A DNA stretch of 64,000 nt from Kofleriaceae bacterium. Its GTDB lineage: Bacteria > Myxococcota_A > Polyangia > Haliangiales > Haliangiaceae. Location: contig JAGPCY010000009.1 of NCBI GenBank assembly GCA_018057825.1, positions 172,437 to 236,436 of the forward strand. The letters are read 5' to 3'. Positions within the stretch are counted from its first letter, which is position 1; each line of letters begins with the position of its first letter. The position numbers were made by a program, and so were the translations under genes. This document shows positions 7,708-16,494 of the stretch, in pieces. Under the pieces are notes generated by a model. That model saw nothing but the letters and a program-made list of their open reading frames with translations. It had not been told where the DNA came from and made no database searches.

Positions 7708-9876
7708 TCAGCCGACCGCGATGATGCGCGGCGCCTCATGGCTGCGCGCTGGCGCGATGTCGGGGCGTGGGCGGCCAGCCTCGAGGGAGATGCGGAAGCT
7801 GGTGCCGTGGCCCGGCGTCGAGGTCACGTCGATCGTCCCGCCCACCGCCGCGACCGCGCGCTCGACCGCGGCCAGGCCGACGCCGCGTCCCGACAGCTCG
7901 GTGACCGCCGCGCGGGTCGACAGCCCGTCGGCGAACAGCGCGTCGCGTAGCGCGCGGGGCCCGTCGGTCGGCAGGCCCTGGGCCGCGGCCTTGGCGGCGA
8001 CGGCGCTCCAGTCGACGCCGCGGCCGTCGTCGGCCAGCTCGAGCTCGATCCGCCCGCCGTGGCGGCGGGCCCGCAGCGTCAGGTGGCCAGCGGCCGGCTT
8101 GCCCGCGGCGAGCCGCGCCTCGGGAGGCTCGAGCCCATGATCGACGGCGTTGCGGACGACGTGGACCAGCGCCGACCACAGCGGGCGCCAGGCGTCGGTC
8201 GGCCCGCGCAGGCCGGCGCTCTCGATCGTCACCTGCGGCGGCGGATAGCCGAGGCGGCGCGCCACCGCCTCGGCCTGCTGGCCGAGGCGCGCCAGCGGGC
8301 GGCTGAGCGGCTCGTCGCGCCAGGCCTGGCACACCGCGCGCAGGCTGGGCGGCAACGCCGGATCGGCGACGAAGGCCTCGTACTCGTCGCGGTCGAGCTC
8401 GATCGCGCGGCTGTCACCGCCGAGCATCCCGGCGAAGTCGGCGACCACGCGGCGCCAGGCCGCCGACAGGCCCGCGCGCTCGTCGGGGGTCAGGCCGTCG
8501 CTGCGATCGTCCAGCGCCGACTCGAGCTCATGGGCCAGGGTCGCGAAGGACTCGAGGCCATAGCAGGCGGCGTTGCCCTTCAGGGTGTGGACCAGGCGCC
8601 GCTCCTCGGCGCGGTCGGGGGCGCCCTCGAGCTGGGCGATCAGCGCGTCGCCTTCGCGGAAGAAGCCCTCGACCCCGCCGCGGTCGGCGGCGATCCGCTG
8701 GAACAGCTCGAGGCGTTCGCGCTGGGCGCGCTCGGTGCGCTGGTGGGCCAAGAGCGCCGTGACGTCGGTGATGACCACCAGCAGGCGGCCGGCGGGGGCC
8801 GCGCCAACGAGCGAGTACGCCAGCTCATAGCAACTGCCGCCCAGCTCGAACCGGGTCGGCATCTGCGCCAGCACCACCTCGGGCGGCATGATGTCAGCCG
8901 CCAGCTCCTCGAGGCCCAGGCCAAGCCAGGTGCCGGCGTCCTTGGCCGCCGAGGCCAGGAGCTCGGGCAGCGTAGTGTCGGGGCCGATGGTCGGGAACCA
9001 CTGGTCGACGATGGCCGAGCGCTCGCGGCCGATCCGGCCGGCGAGATCGATCGTCAAGAGACCCTGGGCGACGTGATCGAGGACCACGCGCATCTCGCCG
9101 TTGCGACGATCGAGATCCGCGGTGCGTTGCGCCACCATGTCCTCGAGGTGCGCCCGGTGTCCGGCGAGCTCGCGGTCGCGGGCCTGGATCATCGACAGCA
9201 TCTCGTTGAACGCGTCGGTCAGGTCGCCGAGCTCGTCATCGCTGATCCGGCGCGCCCGGACCTCGAAGTCACCGGACGCGCGGACCCGCTCGGCGGCCGC
9301 GGCTAGCTCGCGGACCGGGCGGGTCACGAACCGCTGCCCCGCCAGCACCAGGCCGAGCGCGACCACGACCGCGAGCGCGAGGACGCCGGCGGCCAGGGTC
9401 ACGAAGCGGCGGGTCCGGGCCGCGAGATCGTGGGTCGACAGCACCACCACCAGCTCGCCGACGCGGCCGTCGGCGCCGGTGATCGCGTGACGTGCGATCA
9501 GTCGGTCGCCGGCGCTGAGCAGCGGCACCGCGGTGACGTGGGGCGGCAGCGCGTGGTGCAGGTCGCGGTGCCAGGCCGCCAGGAGCGCGCCGTCCGCGCC
9601 GTAGATCGCGCCGGCCCGCGACGTCGGCTCGGTGGTGAGTCCGTCGAGGATGACGCGCGCCGAGTCGGGATCGCCGAACGCGGTCGGGCCGTAGGCGCCC
9701 TGCGACAGCGCGTGGGCGAGGACGTCGGCGGACCGCCGCTTGACCGCGGCCGACGAGGTCCGGTCGTAGTAGACGAACACCACGCACGCCAGGAGCAGCG
9801 CAAACGACGCGGTGCCGATCAGCAGCCCGAGCAGCTTGCCGCGGACCCCGACCCGCATGTGACCGCGGAGCCGCAT
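7708..9876 (-). CDS. Membrane sensor histidine kinase with HAMP, Hpt and CheA-like ATPase domains
   Basis: This is a 722-residue protein. The first membrane segment is about residues 14-36 and the second about 160-180, enclosing a periplasmic sensor region of roughly 120 residues. A HAMP domain (about 181-235) is followed by a coiled coil, a degenerate PAS-like region (about 260-375) and a histidine phosphotransfer domain with H430 in VHTLKGNA. The C-terminal HATPase domain has HVVRNAVDHGLE (N box), DDGRGVD and LSGRGVGL (G boxes). The phospho-acceptor is thus Hpt-type and the architecture resembles CheA; there is no receiver domain and no response regulator adjacent. It starts 1 base after the stop of the binding-protein gene upstream, so the three genes form one operon. 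Confidence 0.88.
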   Translation of the reverse strand: MRLRGHMRVGVRGKLLGLLIGTASFALLLACVVFVYYDRTSSAAVKRRSADVLAHALSQGAYGPTAFGDPDSARVILDGLTTEPTSRAGAIYGADGALLAAWHRDLHHALPPHVTAVPLLSAGDRLIARHAITGADGRVGELVVVLSTHDLAARTRRFVTLAAGVLALAVVVALGLVLAGQRFVTRPVRELAAAAERVRASGDFEVRARRISDDELGDLTDAFNEMLSMIQARDRELAGHRAHLEDMVAQRTADLDRRNGEMRVVLDHVAQGLLTIDLAGRIGRERSAIVDQWFPTIGPDTTLPELLASAAKDAGTWLGLGLEELAADIMPPEVVLAQMPTRFELGGSCYELAYSLVGAAPAGRLLVVITDVTALLAHQRTERAQRERLELFQRIAADRGGVEGFFREGDALIAQLEGAPDRAEERRLVHTLKGNAACYGLESFATLAHELESALDDRSDGLTPDERAGLSAAWRRVVADFAGMLGGDSRAIELDRDEYEAFVADPALPPSLRAVCQAWRDEPLSRPLARLGQQAEAVARRLGYPPPQVTIESAGLRGPTDAWRPLWSALVHVVRNAVDHGLEPPEARLAAGKPAAGHLTLRARRHGGRIELELADDGRGVDWSAVAAKAAAQGLPTDGPRALRDALFADGLSTRAAVTELSGRGVGLAAVERAVAAVGGTIDVTSTPGHGTSFRISLEAGRPRPDIAPARSHEAPRIIAVG

Positions 9877-9877
9877 G

Positions 9878-10360
9878 TCACTGCACCTCGATGAGCTTCA
9901 CGCCCTTGAGCTCGACGTCCCAGGTCTCGGACGCCAGCGCGAAGCCGATCCCGCCCGGCGTGGCCGCCACCTTCTTCACCAGTTCGTCGACGGGCCCGAT
10001 CACCTCGGGCGCCACCGCCTTGCCCGAGAGCTGCTGCTTGTCCCAGTGGCTGCGGAAGCCTTGGGGGCTCATGCCGAGGAGCTTCGGGTAGAACGCCGCG
10101 GCGGCCGCGCCGGTGTCTGGCCGAATGTAGAGCCGCACCGGCACCACGCCGTGCCAGAACCCCAGGCGCCCGAGGAACAGCTTGGCGACCTCGCCCTTGG
10201 CCAGGCGCGCGGTCGGGTTGCGCGCGTTGACCACCACCACGATTCCGTCCTTGACCTGGGCCTGACTCCGCCGGGTTCGCCCCGCGGGCCCGAGGGCCAA
10301 GGCGATCATCGTGAGCACCGCGGCCCGCGACCAGGAGGTGAACGAACGACGGGTGATCAT
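9878..10360 (-). CDS. Miniature PstS-like periplasmic substrate-binding protein
   Basis: This is a 160-residue protein with a twin-arginine-like signal (RRSF then a hydrophobic core ending near AGR). The remainder resembles one lobe of phosphate-type binding proteins: VVVNARNPTARLAKGEVAKLFLGR, then a Trp-rich segment and a GGIGFALAS segment near the C-terminus, as in PstS. At 160 residues it is much shorter than full PstS (about 320), as in the small 'phosphate ABC transporter substrate-binding' family. There are no ABC permease genes nearby. With the kinase downstream and the barrel upstream it is more likely a ligand-sensing partner of the kinase than a transporter component. Its start overlaps the stop of the barrel gene by 4 bp. 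Confidence 0.78.
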   Translation of the reverse strand: MITRRSFTSWSRAAVLTMIALALGPAGRTRRSQAQVKDGIVVVVNARNPTARLAKGEVAKLFLGRLGFWHGVVPVRLYIRPDTGAAAAAFYPKLLGMSPQGFRSHWDKQQLSGKAVAPEVIGPVDELVKKVAATPGGIGFALASETWDVELKGVKLIEVQ

Positions 10361-11781
10361 GGCGCGTACTCCCAGAGGTACGAGAGCGAGAGGCGCAGCT
10401 CGGGATAGAACTCCGAGCTGCCATTGAAGGTCTGGAGATGGCCGCTGCCGTCGAGCTTGAGCGCGACCGCCGGGCCGGGCTGGATCACCGCGCCGAGCGT
10501 GAACTTGGTGAAGCGTCCGTCGTCGGCGAGGCCGGCCTCATCGTCGCCGCCGAGGTCCTTGGCCGCGATCGTCTCGGGGTTGTCGTAGTAGTCGACCTGG
10601 AGGTACGGCGTGACCATGAGGTCGTCGCGCACGGAGACGTCGCGGCCAGCCCGCAGGTACGCGGTGCGCACGTCGTAGCGCGCCTCGGTGCGGGCCGCGG
10701 CGGTCGGGTCGCCGCCGACGAAGAATCGCTCGAGCTGGGCGGCGTTGAGATCGCCGTCGGCTGCCAGGGTGGCCAGCGCTGCCGGATCGCGAACGCCATC
10801 GTGGCGGGCCTGCCAGCCCTCGACCTGGATCGTCCACCCCTGGCGCGCCCACTCGACGAAGCCGCCGACCACGACGAAGGCGTCCTCGGACATCCAGCTC
10901 GCGACGCCGCCGCGCGGGGAGCCGTCGCCGACCGCGCGGCTGGGGCCGGCCGCGCCCGAGCGGTACAGCGAGGTGCCCACCGTCAGGCCGTCGCGGACGA
11001 ACCGCAGGTCGGCGCCGAGCGGGATCGCGTGGCCGAGGCGCTCGTCGTTGCCGGTGGTCGCCGAGTACTGCAGGGCACCGCCGGCCAGCTCGGCCTCGCC
11101 GTACAGCATCACGCTGGTGGTGCGGGTCAGGAGCAGGTGGTCCTTGTCGAACAGCTCCGGCGACTCGATGCCGATGAACGTAGGCACCGCGTCGAGGAGC
11201 TCGTTGTACAGGCCGAAGCGCCGGTAGGTCTTGCCGACCCGCGCCACCAGGCGGCGACCGAGCAGCGGCCACTCGAGCCAGGCGTTGCGCAAGACGATCG
11301 CCTCGTCGTCGGTGTTCGACCCCGCGCCGGGCGAGGCCAGGTTCAGGTAGTAGCGAAACCGGCCGCGGATCGCGCCCTGCAGCATCACGTGGATGTTGGG
11401 CAGGTCGACCTCGATCGGGTTGCGGGTGTAGACCGTCTCGCCCGCGCCGTCGACGCCGCTCGGCGTGCGCGCGACCTTCTCGACGTGGAAGTCGATGAAG
11501 CCGTAGAGCTTGGCCCGATGGAGCGGCTCCGCGGTCTCGGCGGTGAGGGTCGCCAGATCGCCCCAGCCGCCGTTGGCCTCGGCCGGCACCGCGTCGTCGA
11601 CGGCAGCGGCAGGTTCGGTCGGCGCCGCCGCGCCGGGTTGGTCCTCGGGGGGCGTCGCCTCGGGGGCCGTCGCCTCGTCGGGTGTCGCCTCGGGGGCGGG
11701 ATCGCTCGGCGCAGGCTGGGCCTGGGCGACCGGCGAGCTGCCCAAGAGGGCGAGCGCGAGCCACTTCGAAATACGGTGCAT
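10357..11781 (-). CDS. Outer-membrane beta-barrel porin-like protein
   Basis: This is a 474-residue protein with an N-terminal signal peptide (MHRISKWLALALLGSSPVAQA), then an Ala/Pro/Glu-rich linker to about residue 75. The rest alternates polar and hydrophobic residues in the manner of a barrel, with many Tyr/Phe/Trp and a C-terminal strand (ELRLSLSYLWEYAP). The family resembles phosphate-selective or general porins. It heads the operon with a PstS-like protein and a sensor kinase, suggesting uptake and sensing of a shared small solute. The ligand cannot be read from the sequence. Confidence 0.72.
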   Translation of the reverse strand: MHRISKWLALALLGSSPVAQAQPAPSDPAPEATPDEATAPEATPPEDQPGAAAPTEPAAAVDDAVPAEANGGWGDLATLTAETAEPLHRAKLYGFIDFHVEKVARTPSGVDGAGETVYTRNPIEVDLPNIHVMLQGAIRGRFRYYLNLASPGAGSNTDDEAIVLRNAWLEWPLLGRRLVARVGKTYRRFGLYNELLDAVPTFIGIESPELFDKDHLLLTRTTSVMLYGEAELAGGALQYSATTGNDERLGHAIPLGADLRFVRDGLTVGTSLYRSGAAGPSRAVGDGSPRGGVASWMSEDAFVVVGGFVEWARQGWTIQVEGWQARHDGVRDPAALATLAADGDLNAAQLERFFVGGDPTAAARTEARYDVRTAYLRAGRDVSVRDDLMVTPYLQVDYYDNPETIAAKDLGGDDEAGLADDGRFTKFTLGAVIQPGPAVALKLDGSGHLQTFNGSSEFYPELRLSLSYLWEYAP

Positions 11782-11871
11782 CGGTGCCTCCGCGTCCTTC
11801 GTAAGACTCAGGTTCGACCGCCTGGCGGCCGACTTGAGGGCGGGCGCGACAATCCGCCCGCTACACCGATT

Positions 11872-11891
11872 CCGCTGTCAACGGACAGCGG
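11872..11891 (-). terminator. Hairpin directly after the stop of the downstream-lying minus-strand gene
   Basis: CCGCTGTC (11872-11879) and GACAGCGG (11884-11891) form a perfect 8-bp stem with a four-base loop, beginning on the minus strand immediately after the TGA of the gene at 11892-12422. No U-run follows. It overlaps a TTGACA on the minus strand that could act as a -35 element for the porin operon, but no convincing -10 was found. Confidence 0.4.
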
Positions 11892-12422
11892 TCAGCGGAC
11901 CCGCTCGACCAGGGCCTGACGGCGGCGATCCCAGCGCCAGCGCGTGGTTGCGCGGTCGGGCCCGGAGACCAGCGTGACCACGCCGCGCCGGACGACGAGA
12001 TCATCGACCGGCGTACCGATCGGGAGCGCGGTCAGACGGTGAGGGCGCCCGCCGCGGACCGTGAAGATGACAAGATCGGAGGAGCGCGATGCCTCGACCC
12101 CGGCGGCCGACCAATGAGCGCGCTCCAGGACCAGCATGGCCTCGGGGCGGCGATCGCCATCGACGTCGGCGAAGTCGATCGAGCGCAGCGTGGTGATCGT
12201 GGTGTCGTGGCCCTGTCCGTCGGGCTCGTCGAGGCGAACTTCGGCGCGGCCGGCGACGAGGGGGCCGCCCCAGACCCCAACCTCGGCCCGACACCAGTCG
12301 ATCGCGCGGACCCCGCGGCCTGCCGGCGCGGGTGGCTGATCGCAGCGGGCCGCGGTGGGTGGCCCAGCCAGGCCCGGAGTGGACAGGGCGGCGATGGCGA
12401 CGACAACCGCGAGAGTGCGCAC
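11892..12422 (-). CDS. Secreted hypothetical protein with FG-GAP-like segment
   Basis: This is a 176-residue protein with a clear signal peptide (VVVAIAALSTPGLAG, residues about 5-20). The middle contains FADVDGDRRPEAMLVLE, which resembles the calcium-binding loop of FG-GAP/VCBS-type repeats. The C-terminal part has beta-strand alternation. It is probably a periplasmic or exported protein. No enzymatic motif is visible and the role is unknown. Transcription ends at the hairpin that separates it from the porin operon. Confidence 0.6.
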   Translation of the reverse strand: MRTLAVVVAIAALSTPGLAGPPTAARCDQPPAPAGRGVRAIDWCRAEVGVWGGPLVAGRAEVRLDEPDGQGHDTTITTLRSIDFADVDGDRRPEAMLVLERAHWSAAGVEASRSSDLVIFTVRGGRPHRLTALPIGTPVDDLVVRRGVVTLVSGPDRATTRWRWDRRRQALVERVR

Positions 12423-12470
12423 CCTGTCAGCCTAGTACGCATTGGCTCCGATGCTGCCCACGTAGCGCGC

Positions 12471-12543
12471 GGCCTCGGTCTCGGTCTCGGCCTCGGCCTC
12501 GGTCTCGGTCTCGGTCTCGGTCTCGGCCTCGGTCTGGGTCTCC
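12471..12543. repeat. Hexanucleotide array (CTCGGT/CTCGGC), about 12 units
   Basis: The segment consists almost entirely of the 6-mers CTCGGT and CTCGGC in irregular order and degrades at its right end (CTGGGTCTC). Because the period is a multiple of three and contains no stop, all frames stay open and spurious Ser/Val, Arg/Ser and Leu/Gly repeat proteins appear. Confidence 0.9.
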
Positions 12544-12758
12544 CCCGGCGTGGATCCGGTGATGACTCCGGAGTTGTGGGTTCACGGGACCGCCGACGTG
12601 GGCCTGCCCGCGTCGGTCACCCGCCGCGGTGGACGCCTCTCCGTTCGCTCGCGATGACTTCGCGACGTCGCCGCTCCCTCGGAGACCAGGGATCGATCCA
12701 TCACTGGCGTCCTAGCGTGGGAGCTCACGAGTTCGGCGCCACCGCGCGGGCTTCCTTA
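12544..12758. other. Intergenic spacer between hexamer array and palindrome
   Basis: I see no coding pattern, RNA gene or clear promoter in this stretch. It is GC-rich non-coding sequence lying left of the 176-bp palindrome. The corresponding right spacer (12935-13020) is shorter and likewise featureless. Confidence 0.6.
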
Positions 12759-12934
12759 GAGCACCGAACGGTTTGAGATGCCTGCTGCGACGCGGCCGTG
12801 TGGGCACCTCCGGGCGTACGTCCGATGCTCGCTCGTCGTGTAGTCGACTACACTCCTCGCTGCGCTTCGGGCGTGCGCCCGGATCTGCCTCACACGTCCG
12901 CGTCTCGCGACGGCATTCAAACCGTTCGGTGCTC
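12759..12934. repeat. 176-bp imperfect palindrome with perfect 18-bp ends (foldback or MITE-like element)
   Basis: The left end GAGCACCGAACGGTTTGA (12759-12776) is the exact inverse of the right end at 12917-12934. The arms stay similar inward (for example GACGCGG-CGTGTG, TCCGGGCG-ACG) and meet at a perfect 16-bp palindrome GTGTAGTCGACTACAC (12838-12853), nearly at the geometric centre. The whole unit can fold into one long hairpin. It encodes no plausible protein and no obvious target-site duplication flanks it. Confidence 0.9.
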
Positions 12935-13020
12935 TCGGGCGGCCGGCCCCCGTCGGCTCTGTGCGCGCACCACCCCATCCCAACGGTCGCTCCCGTCGCG
13001 GTCAGCACAGCGCAAGCGGG

Positions 13021-13164
<144 letters not shown>

Positions 13165-13210
13165 TGAGCCTCTCGGCCGGGCGCCCACCTAGCCGTGCTC
13201 TACTCGTCGC

Positions 13211-14530
13211 ATGATGCGTGCCCTGGCGTTCGTCGTGGTCGCGGCGCTGGCCGCCGGATGTGGATCGCGGTGCAAGGACGTGGCCTCGGCCCGCGACCTG
13301 GTGGTGGCGCGTCCACCGATCGCGATCGCCGGCGCGGACGTGCGGGTGACGGTGCCGCTGGCGCGGGCCAACGAGCTGATCGCCGTGGTGCTGCAAGCGA
13401 CGCCGGTCGAGGCGGCGCTCGAGCTGCCGGCCGGGCTCCCGCTGGCGGTGCCGGCTCTGGTCGCGAGCGTTCGCGAGGTGCGGATGGTGCCGGGGGGACC
13501 CGGGCGCGTGCGGATCGCGCTGCGGATCGAGGTCCGCGAGCGCGCCGCGGCCCACGAGCTGACGACGCTGGCGCTGGTCGCGGAGGTGGCGCCCGAAGTC
13601 GAGCGCGTGGACGGCGGCGTCGAGCTGGCGATCGGCATCGGCGCCGATAGCCTGGTCGCGGTGACCCCCGAGCTGGGCCCGGGCGCGCGCGGCAAGCTGG
13701 GCGACGCGCTCCTCCGGCAGCTCCCTCCGTCAGCGCAGGCCCTCGCGCCGCGGGCCCTCGTCGAGGAGGTCGGCGCGACCCTGGCGAGCCATCTGGTCGG
13801 CGCCGGGTTTCGCGGGCTGCGCGCGACCCTGCTCGAGCGGATCGGCGAGCTGACCCGCGTGCGGGTGCGGCTGCCCGAGGTCCCGGTGACCGACGTCGTG
13901 GTCTCGTCGGCGTCGACGCCGGCCGCCGCGCTGGTGGTCGAGTTGACCACCGGTCTGCCCGTGCGCCGGCGACTCGGACCACCCGGGCCGCCGTCCGAAG
14001 ACGTGACAGTGGAGCTGTCCGGCACCGCGGTCGCTGAGCTCGCCAACTGGGCGGTCGACGCCGGCCTGGCGCCGCGCTGGTACTCGCGCAGCCTGGAGCC
14101 GAAGGCCGACGGCGAGTTTCGGCCGCGGTTCGACTACGTCGCCGAGGAGCGAGGTCATCCGTTCAAGGTGTACGTGTTTCAGGAGCGCGGGGGCTGCTCG
14201 TACTTTCGGGTCGGCGTGCGGGCGGCGCTCGCGCTGCGCGGCGGTCAGCTCGTGGTCACCGCCCTCGATCGCCAGCTCGAGCGCCGGCGCGCGTCGCCGA
14301 TCATCGAGGCGGCGGCGTGGGCCAAGTACTTCGTCACCGGTTCGATCGATCGGTCGAAGCGCATCGCCGCACACACGCGCCTGACCGTGGGGCCGCACAC
14401 CCTCGAGCCGCGCGTGGTCGCCGCCGCGCTGGCCGACGACGAGCTCAAGGTCGGGCTCGGCTTTGCGATCGACGGCCCGCCCTCGCCGGGGCCCACGGGC
14501 GCCGAGGCCGCGTCGTCGAGGGGCCGGTAG
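13211..14530 (+). CDS. Hypothetical lipoprotein, 439 aa
   Basis: A lipoprotein signal (hydrophobic residues 4-15, then the lipobox AAGC with Cys at about 17) indicates export and lipid anchoring. The mature protein is rich in Val/Ala/Leu/Glu and strand-like, with repeated amphipathic segments. One segment, AVAELANWAVDAGL, recalls tubular lipid-binding proteins, but this resemblance is weak. No enzyme motif is visible. A second ATG lies one codon downstream. I do not assign a family. Confidence 0.62.
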   Translation: MMRALAFVVVAALAAGCGSRCKDVASARDLVVARPPIAIAGADVRVTVPLARANELIAVVLQATPVEAALELPAGLPLAVPALVASVREVRMVPGGPGRVRIALRIEVRERAAAHELTTLALVAEVAPEVERVDGGVELAIGIGADSLVAVTPELGPGARGKLGDALLRQLPPSAQALAPRALVEEVGATLASHLVGAGFRGLRATLLERIGELTRVRVRLPEVPVTDVVVSSASTPAAALVVELTTGLPVRRRLGPPGPPSEDVTVELSGTAVAELANWAVDAGLAPRWYSRSLEPKADGEFRPRFDYVAEERGHPFKVYVFQERGGCSYFRVGVRAALALRGGQLVVTALDRQLERRRASPIIEAAAWAKYFVTGSIDRSKRIAAHTRLTVGPHTLEPRVVAAALADDELKVGLGFAIDGPPSPGPTGAEAASSRGR

Positions 14531-14719
14531 TCGCCGGGGCGGCGGTTACCGCGGCGCGGGGGCCTCGCGGTGCGGCTGCGTCGTGTCTGGTGGTCCGGCG
14601 GATCGGGTGGTCCGGAGGATCGCGGCGGCGGTCGCACCGCGGCCTCGGGGCGACACCGCGACAGCAGCCGTGAGCGCGATCTCTCCACCGCGGTGCGGAC
14701 CGCGCGTCAGATCGACCGC

Positions 14720-15574
14720 ATGGCGACCGTACGCCGAGCTTCGATCGTCGCGTCGTTAGCCCTCCACGGCGCGGTCGCTGTGGTCCTGGTCGTCGTGAGC
14801 GCGCCGGGTCGGGGGCCTTCGTCCGACGACCACGTAGCGCGCTCGGTCATCGCGCTGTCGACGGGTGCGCCGGCGCCGATCGCCCAGCCGACCGCGACCG
14901 TAGCGCCGCCGCCGGCCCGCGCCCAAGCGCCGGCGCACCGTCCCCAGCCCCGGCGGGCGCGCCCTCGGGTCGTCCGCTCGCCCGCCATCGCCGCGGCGGG
15001 CGTCGCCTCCCTCGCCCCGAACCCCGGGGCCGCGTCACCGAGCCTGGCGCCCGCGCCGGGGCCGCCGCCGACCGCCGCGTTGCCGTCTGCCGCGATGCCG
15101 CCCGCCGTCGTGCCGCCCGCCGCCGCGCGAACCGCCGCACCCGCTGAAACCAGTCGGATCGCCACCGGCGAGACCGGGATCACCCCGCCCACCACGAGCC
15201 GCGGCGGCGGTGACCGCGGCCGCGCCGGAGGTCCGGGCGCCGGTGGGCCCGGCGGCTCGGGCCTGGGCGGCCGAGGCGGGACCGGTCTCGACCGAGCGTC
15301 CGCCGCCCCTCCACCGCGCGTGTCGAAGGCGCGGCCGGCGCGCCTGATCTGGCCCAAGCGCACCGCCGAGACCGACCAGGGCACCCTGGTAGTCCTCATC
15401 CTATCCGTCGACCACGATGGGTTCGTCACCGGCGTCCGGCGGAAGGGCGGCAGCCCTCGCCGCCGCGACGAGCAAGCCGCCGACGCCGCCTGGAAGTTCC
15501 GCTACGACCCCGCGCGCGACCACGACGGCCGCCCCATCGCGAGCAAGGTCGACCAACCCGTCGTCGTGCTGTAG
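14720..15574 (+). CDS. TonB-like energy-transducing protein
   Basis: This is a 284-residue protein. An N-terminal membrane anchor (SIVASLALHGAVAVVLVVV, residues about 8-26) is followed by a long Pro/Ala/Arg-rich periplasm-spanning region and a Gly-rich stretch (about 165-195). The C-terminal domain contains TLVVLILSVDHDGFVTGVR and AADAAWKFRYDPARDHDGRPI, matching the TonB C-terminal pattern (G-x-V, then A-A-x-x-W-x-F-x-P). TonB links the proton-motive force to outer-membrane receptors; no ExbB/ExbD genes are adjacent. The last 11 codons and about 70 bp downstream recur at 16495, beyond two inserted-looking genes. Confidence 0.75.
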   Translation: MATVRRASIVASLALHGAVAVVLVVVSAPGRGPSSDDHVARSVIALSTGAPAPIAQPTATVAPPPARAQAPAHRPQPRRARPRVVRSPAIAAAGVASLAPNPGAASPSLAPAPGPPPTAALPSAAMPPAVVPPAAARTAAPAETSRIATGETGITPPTTSRGGGDRGRAGGPGAGGPGGSGLGGRGGTGLDRASAAPPPRVSKARPARLIWPKRTAETDQGTLVVLILSVDHDGFVTGVRRKGGSPRRRDEQAADAAWKFRYDPARDHDGRPIASKVDQPVVVL

Positions 15575-15640
15575 CGACCGCGGCCGGCCGCCTCGCCCTC
15601 GCCAGCAGGCCGCTCGCTGGGGGATGCGCGCGTGCCGTGG
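15542..15640. repeat. Direct repeat copy A: 3' end of the TonB-like gene and downstream sequence
   Basis: It starts AGCAAGGTCGACC and includes the terminal codons SKVDQPVVVL-stop plus about 65 bp beyond. Copy B at 16495-16599 shares 34 identical bases at the start and is about 85-90% identical over the rest, with one 4-base gap. The two copies bracket about 850 bp. Confidence 0.88.
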
Positions 15641-15661
15641 AAGGGAGCCGAATTGGTGCCA

Positions 15662-16045
15662 CTACGGCACATAGACCAAGCCGATCTCGAATCGGTAGTC
15701 GCCGGAATCTTCGAACACTCTAGCCGACAGAACCATGTCACTCTCGCCGGACTCAGCGGTCCAGAGGCTCACCGTGACGGTCCAGTGGGTTCCCGTCCAC
15801 AGTGCGAAGGAGCTCTGCCAGGTGTCATCGGGGAGCTCAATGAGGCGCTCCCCGTAGTCTGCCACATACGACCGAATCTGAGCTGGTGCCGACGGCTTCA
15901 TGCGAACGCATGGGATCTCCCGAGAAAGGGCGTAGTCGCCCTCAGCAAGTGCCTTGACGACGTCCTTGAGCATCGGCCACCATCGAGTCGGCACTGGATG
16001 TACGTCGAAATCGCTCTTCGTGGGCTCGTGGGGTTGAGTCGTCAT
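15662..16045 (-). CDS. DUF7668-like small protein (putative immunity protein)
   Basis: The ATG at 16045 (MTTQPHEP) gives 127 residues; the open frame runs further upstream, but those extra residues are basic and unlike the domain. The core WWPMLKDVVKALAEGDYAL then IPCVRMKPSAPAQIRSYV and GERLIELPDDTWQSS resembles the DUF7668 family as I remember it. Such proteins are small, cytoplasmic and of unknown function. The gene lies alone between the two TonB 3' repeats together with the next membrane protein, and its base composition is lower in GC than the flanks. Confidence 0.6.
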   Translation of the reverse strand: MTTQPHEPTKSDFDVHPVPTRWWPMLKDVVKALAEGDYALSREIPCVRMKPSAPAQIRSYVADYGERLIELPDDTWQSSFALWTGTHWTVTVSLWTAESGESDMVLSARVFEDSGDYRFEIGLVYVP

Positions 16046-16115
16046 TTTGCTGGAACCATCTTGCTGGACCTCCGCGCGGCGTCTCTGCCCCCTCAGTATA
16101 GGTGATCGCGTGCAG

Positions 16116-16412
16116 TTAGGGTTCGCGTTGCTGCCCATGACCAGCACCTTGCCGCCGCATCAATCGCCACACCAGCCACTCGACTAGCAGTGGCAAACAC
16201 CCCCAATCTAGCACGAACGGCAGCCACCACAAGAGCGAAACATGCGAATTGGCAGAAAGCCAGAATCCCGCGGCGCCGATCAGTCCATTGATCAAAGGCA
16301 CCGCCGAGTACCCGGGGCGCCGCCTTACGATGCGAAAATAGGCGAGCACCAGGTGAGTAACGGCGAGTACGGCGAAGACGCAGAGTAGCAGGCTTGAGAC
16401 AACGGTTTGCAT
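16116..16412 (-). CDS. Small integral membrane protein, 98 aa
   Basis: Two to three membrane segments are visible: residues about 5-25 (SSLLLCVFAVLAVTHLVLAYF), about 36-53 and about 60-82 (LLWWLPFVLDWGCLPLLVEW). A basic C-terminal tail follows. It resembles no family I can name. It lies upstream of, and on the same strand as, the DUF7668-like gene inside the repeat-bracketed segment. Immunity proteins against membrane-active toxins often look like this, but that role is inference. Confidence 0.55.
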   Translation of the reverse strand: MQTVVSSLLLCVFAVLAVTHLVLAYFRIVRRRPGYSAVPLINGLIGAAGFWLSANSHVSLLWWLPFVLDWGCLPLLVEWLVWRLMRRQGAGHGQQREP

Positions 16413-16494
16413 TGGGCTCTCAGGTCTGGTGGGACGGCGAGGTCAAGGAAGGGTCGCGTACCGGGCCGGGCTTCCTGAAGGAGCTGAGCAGGAT

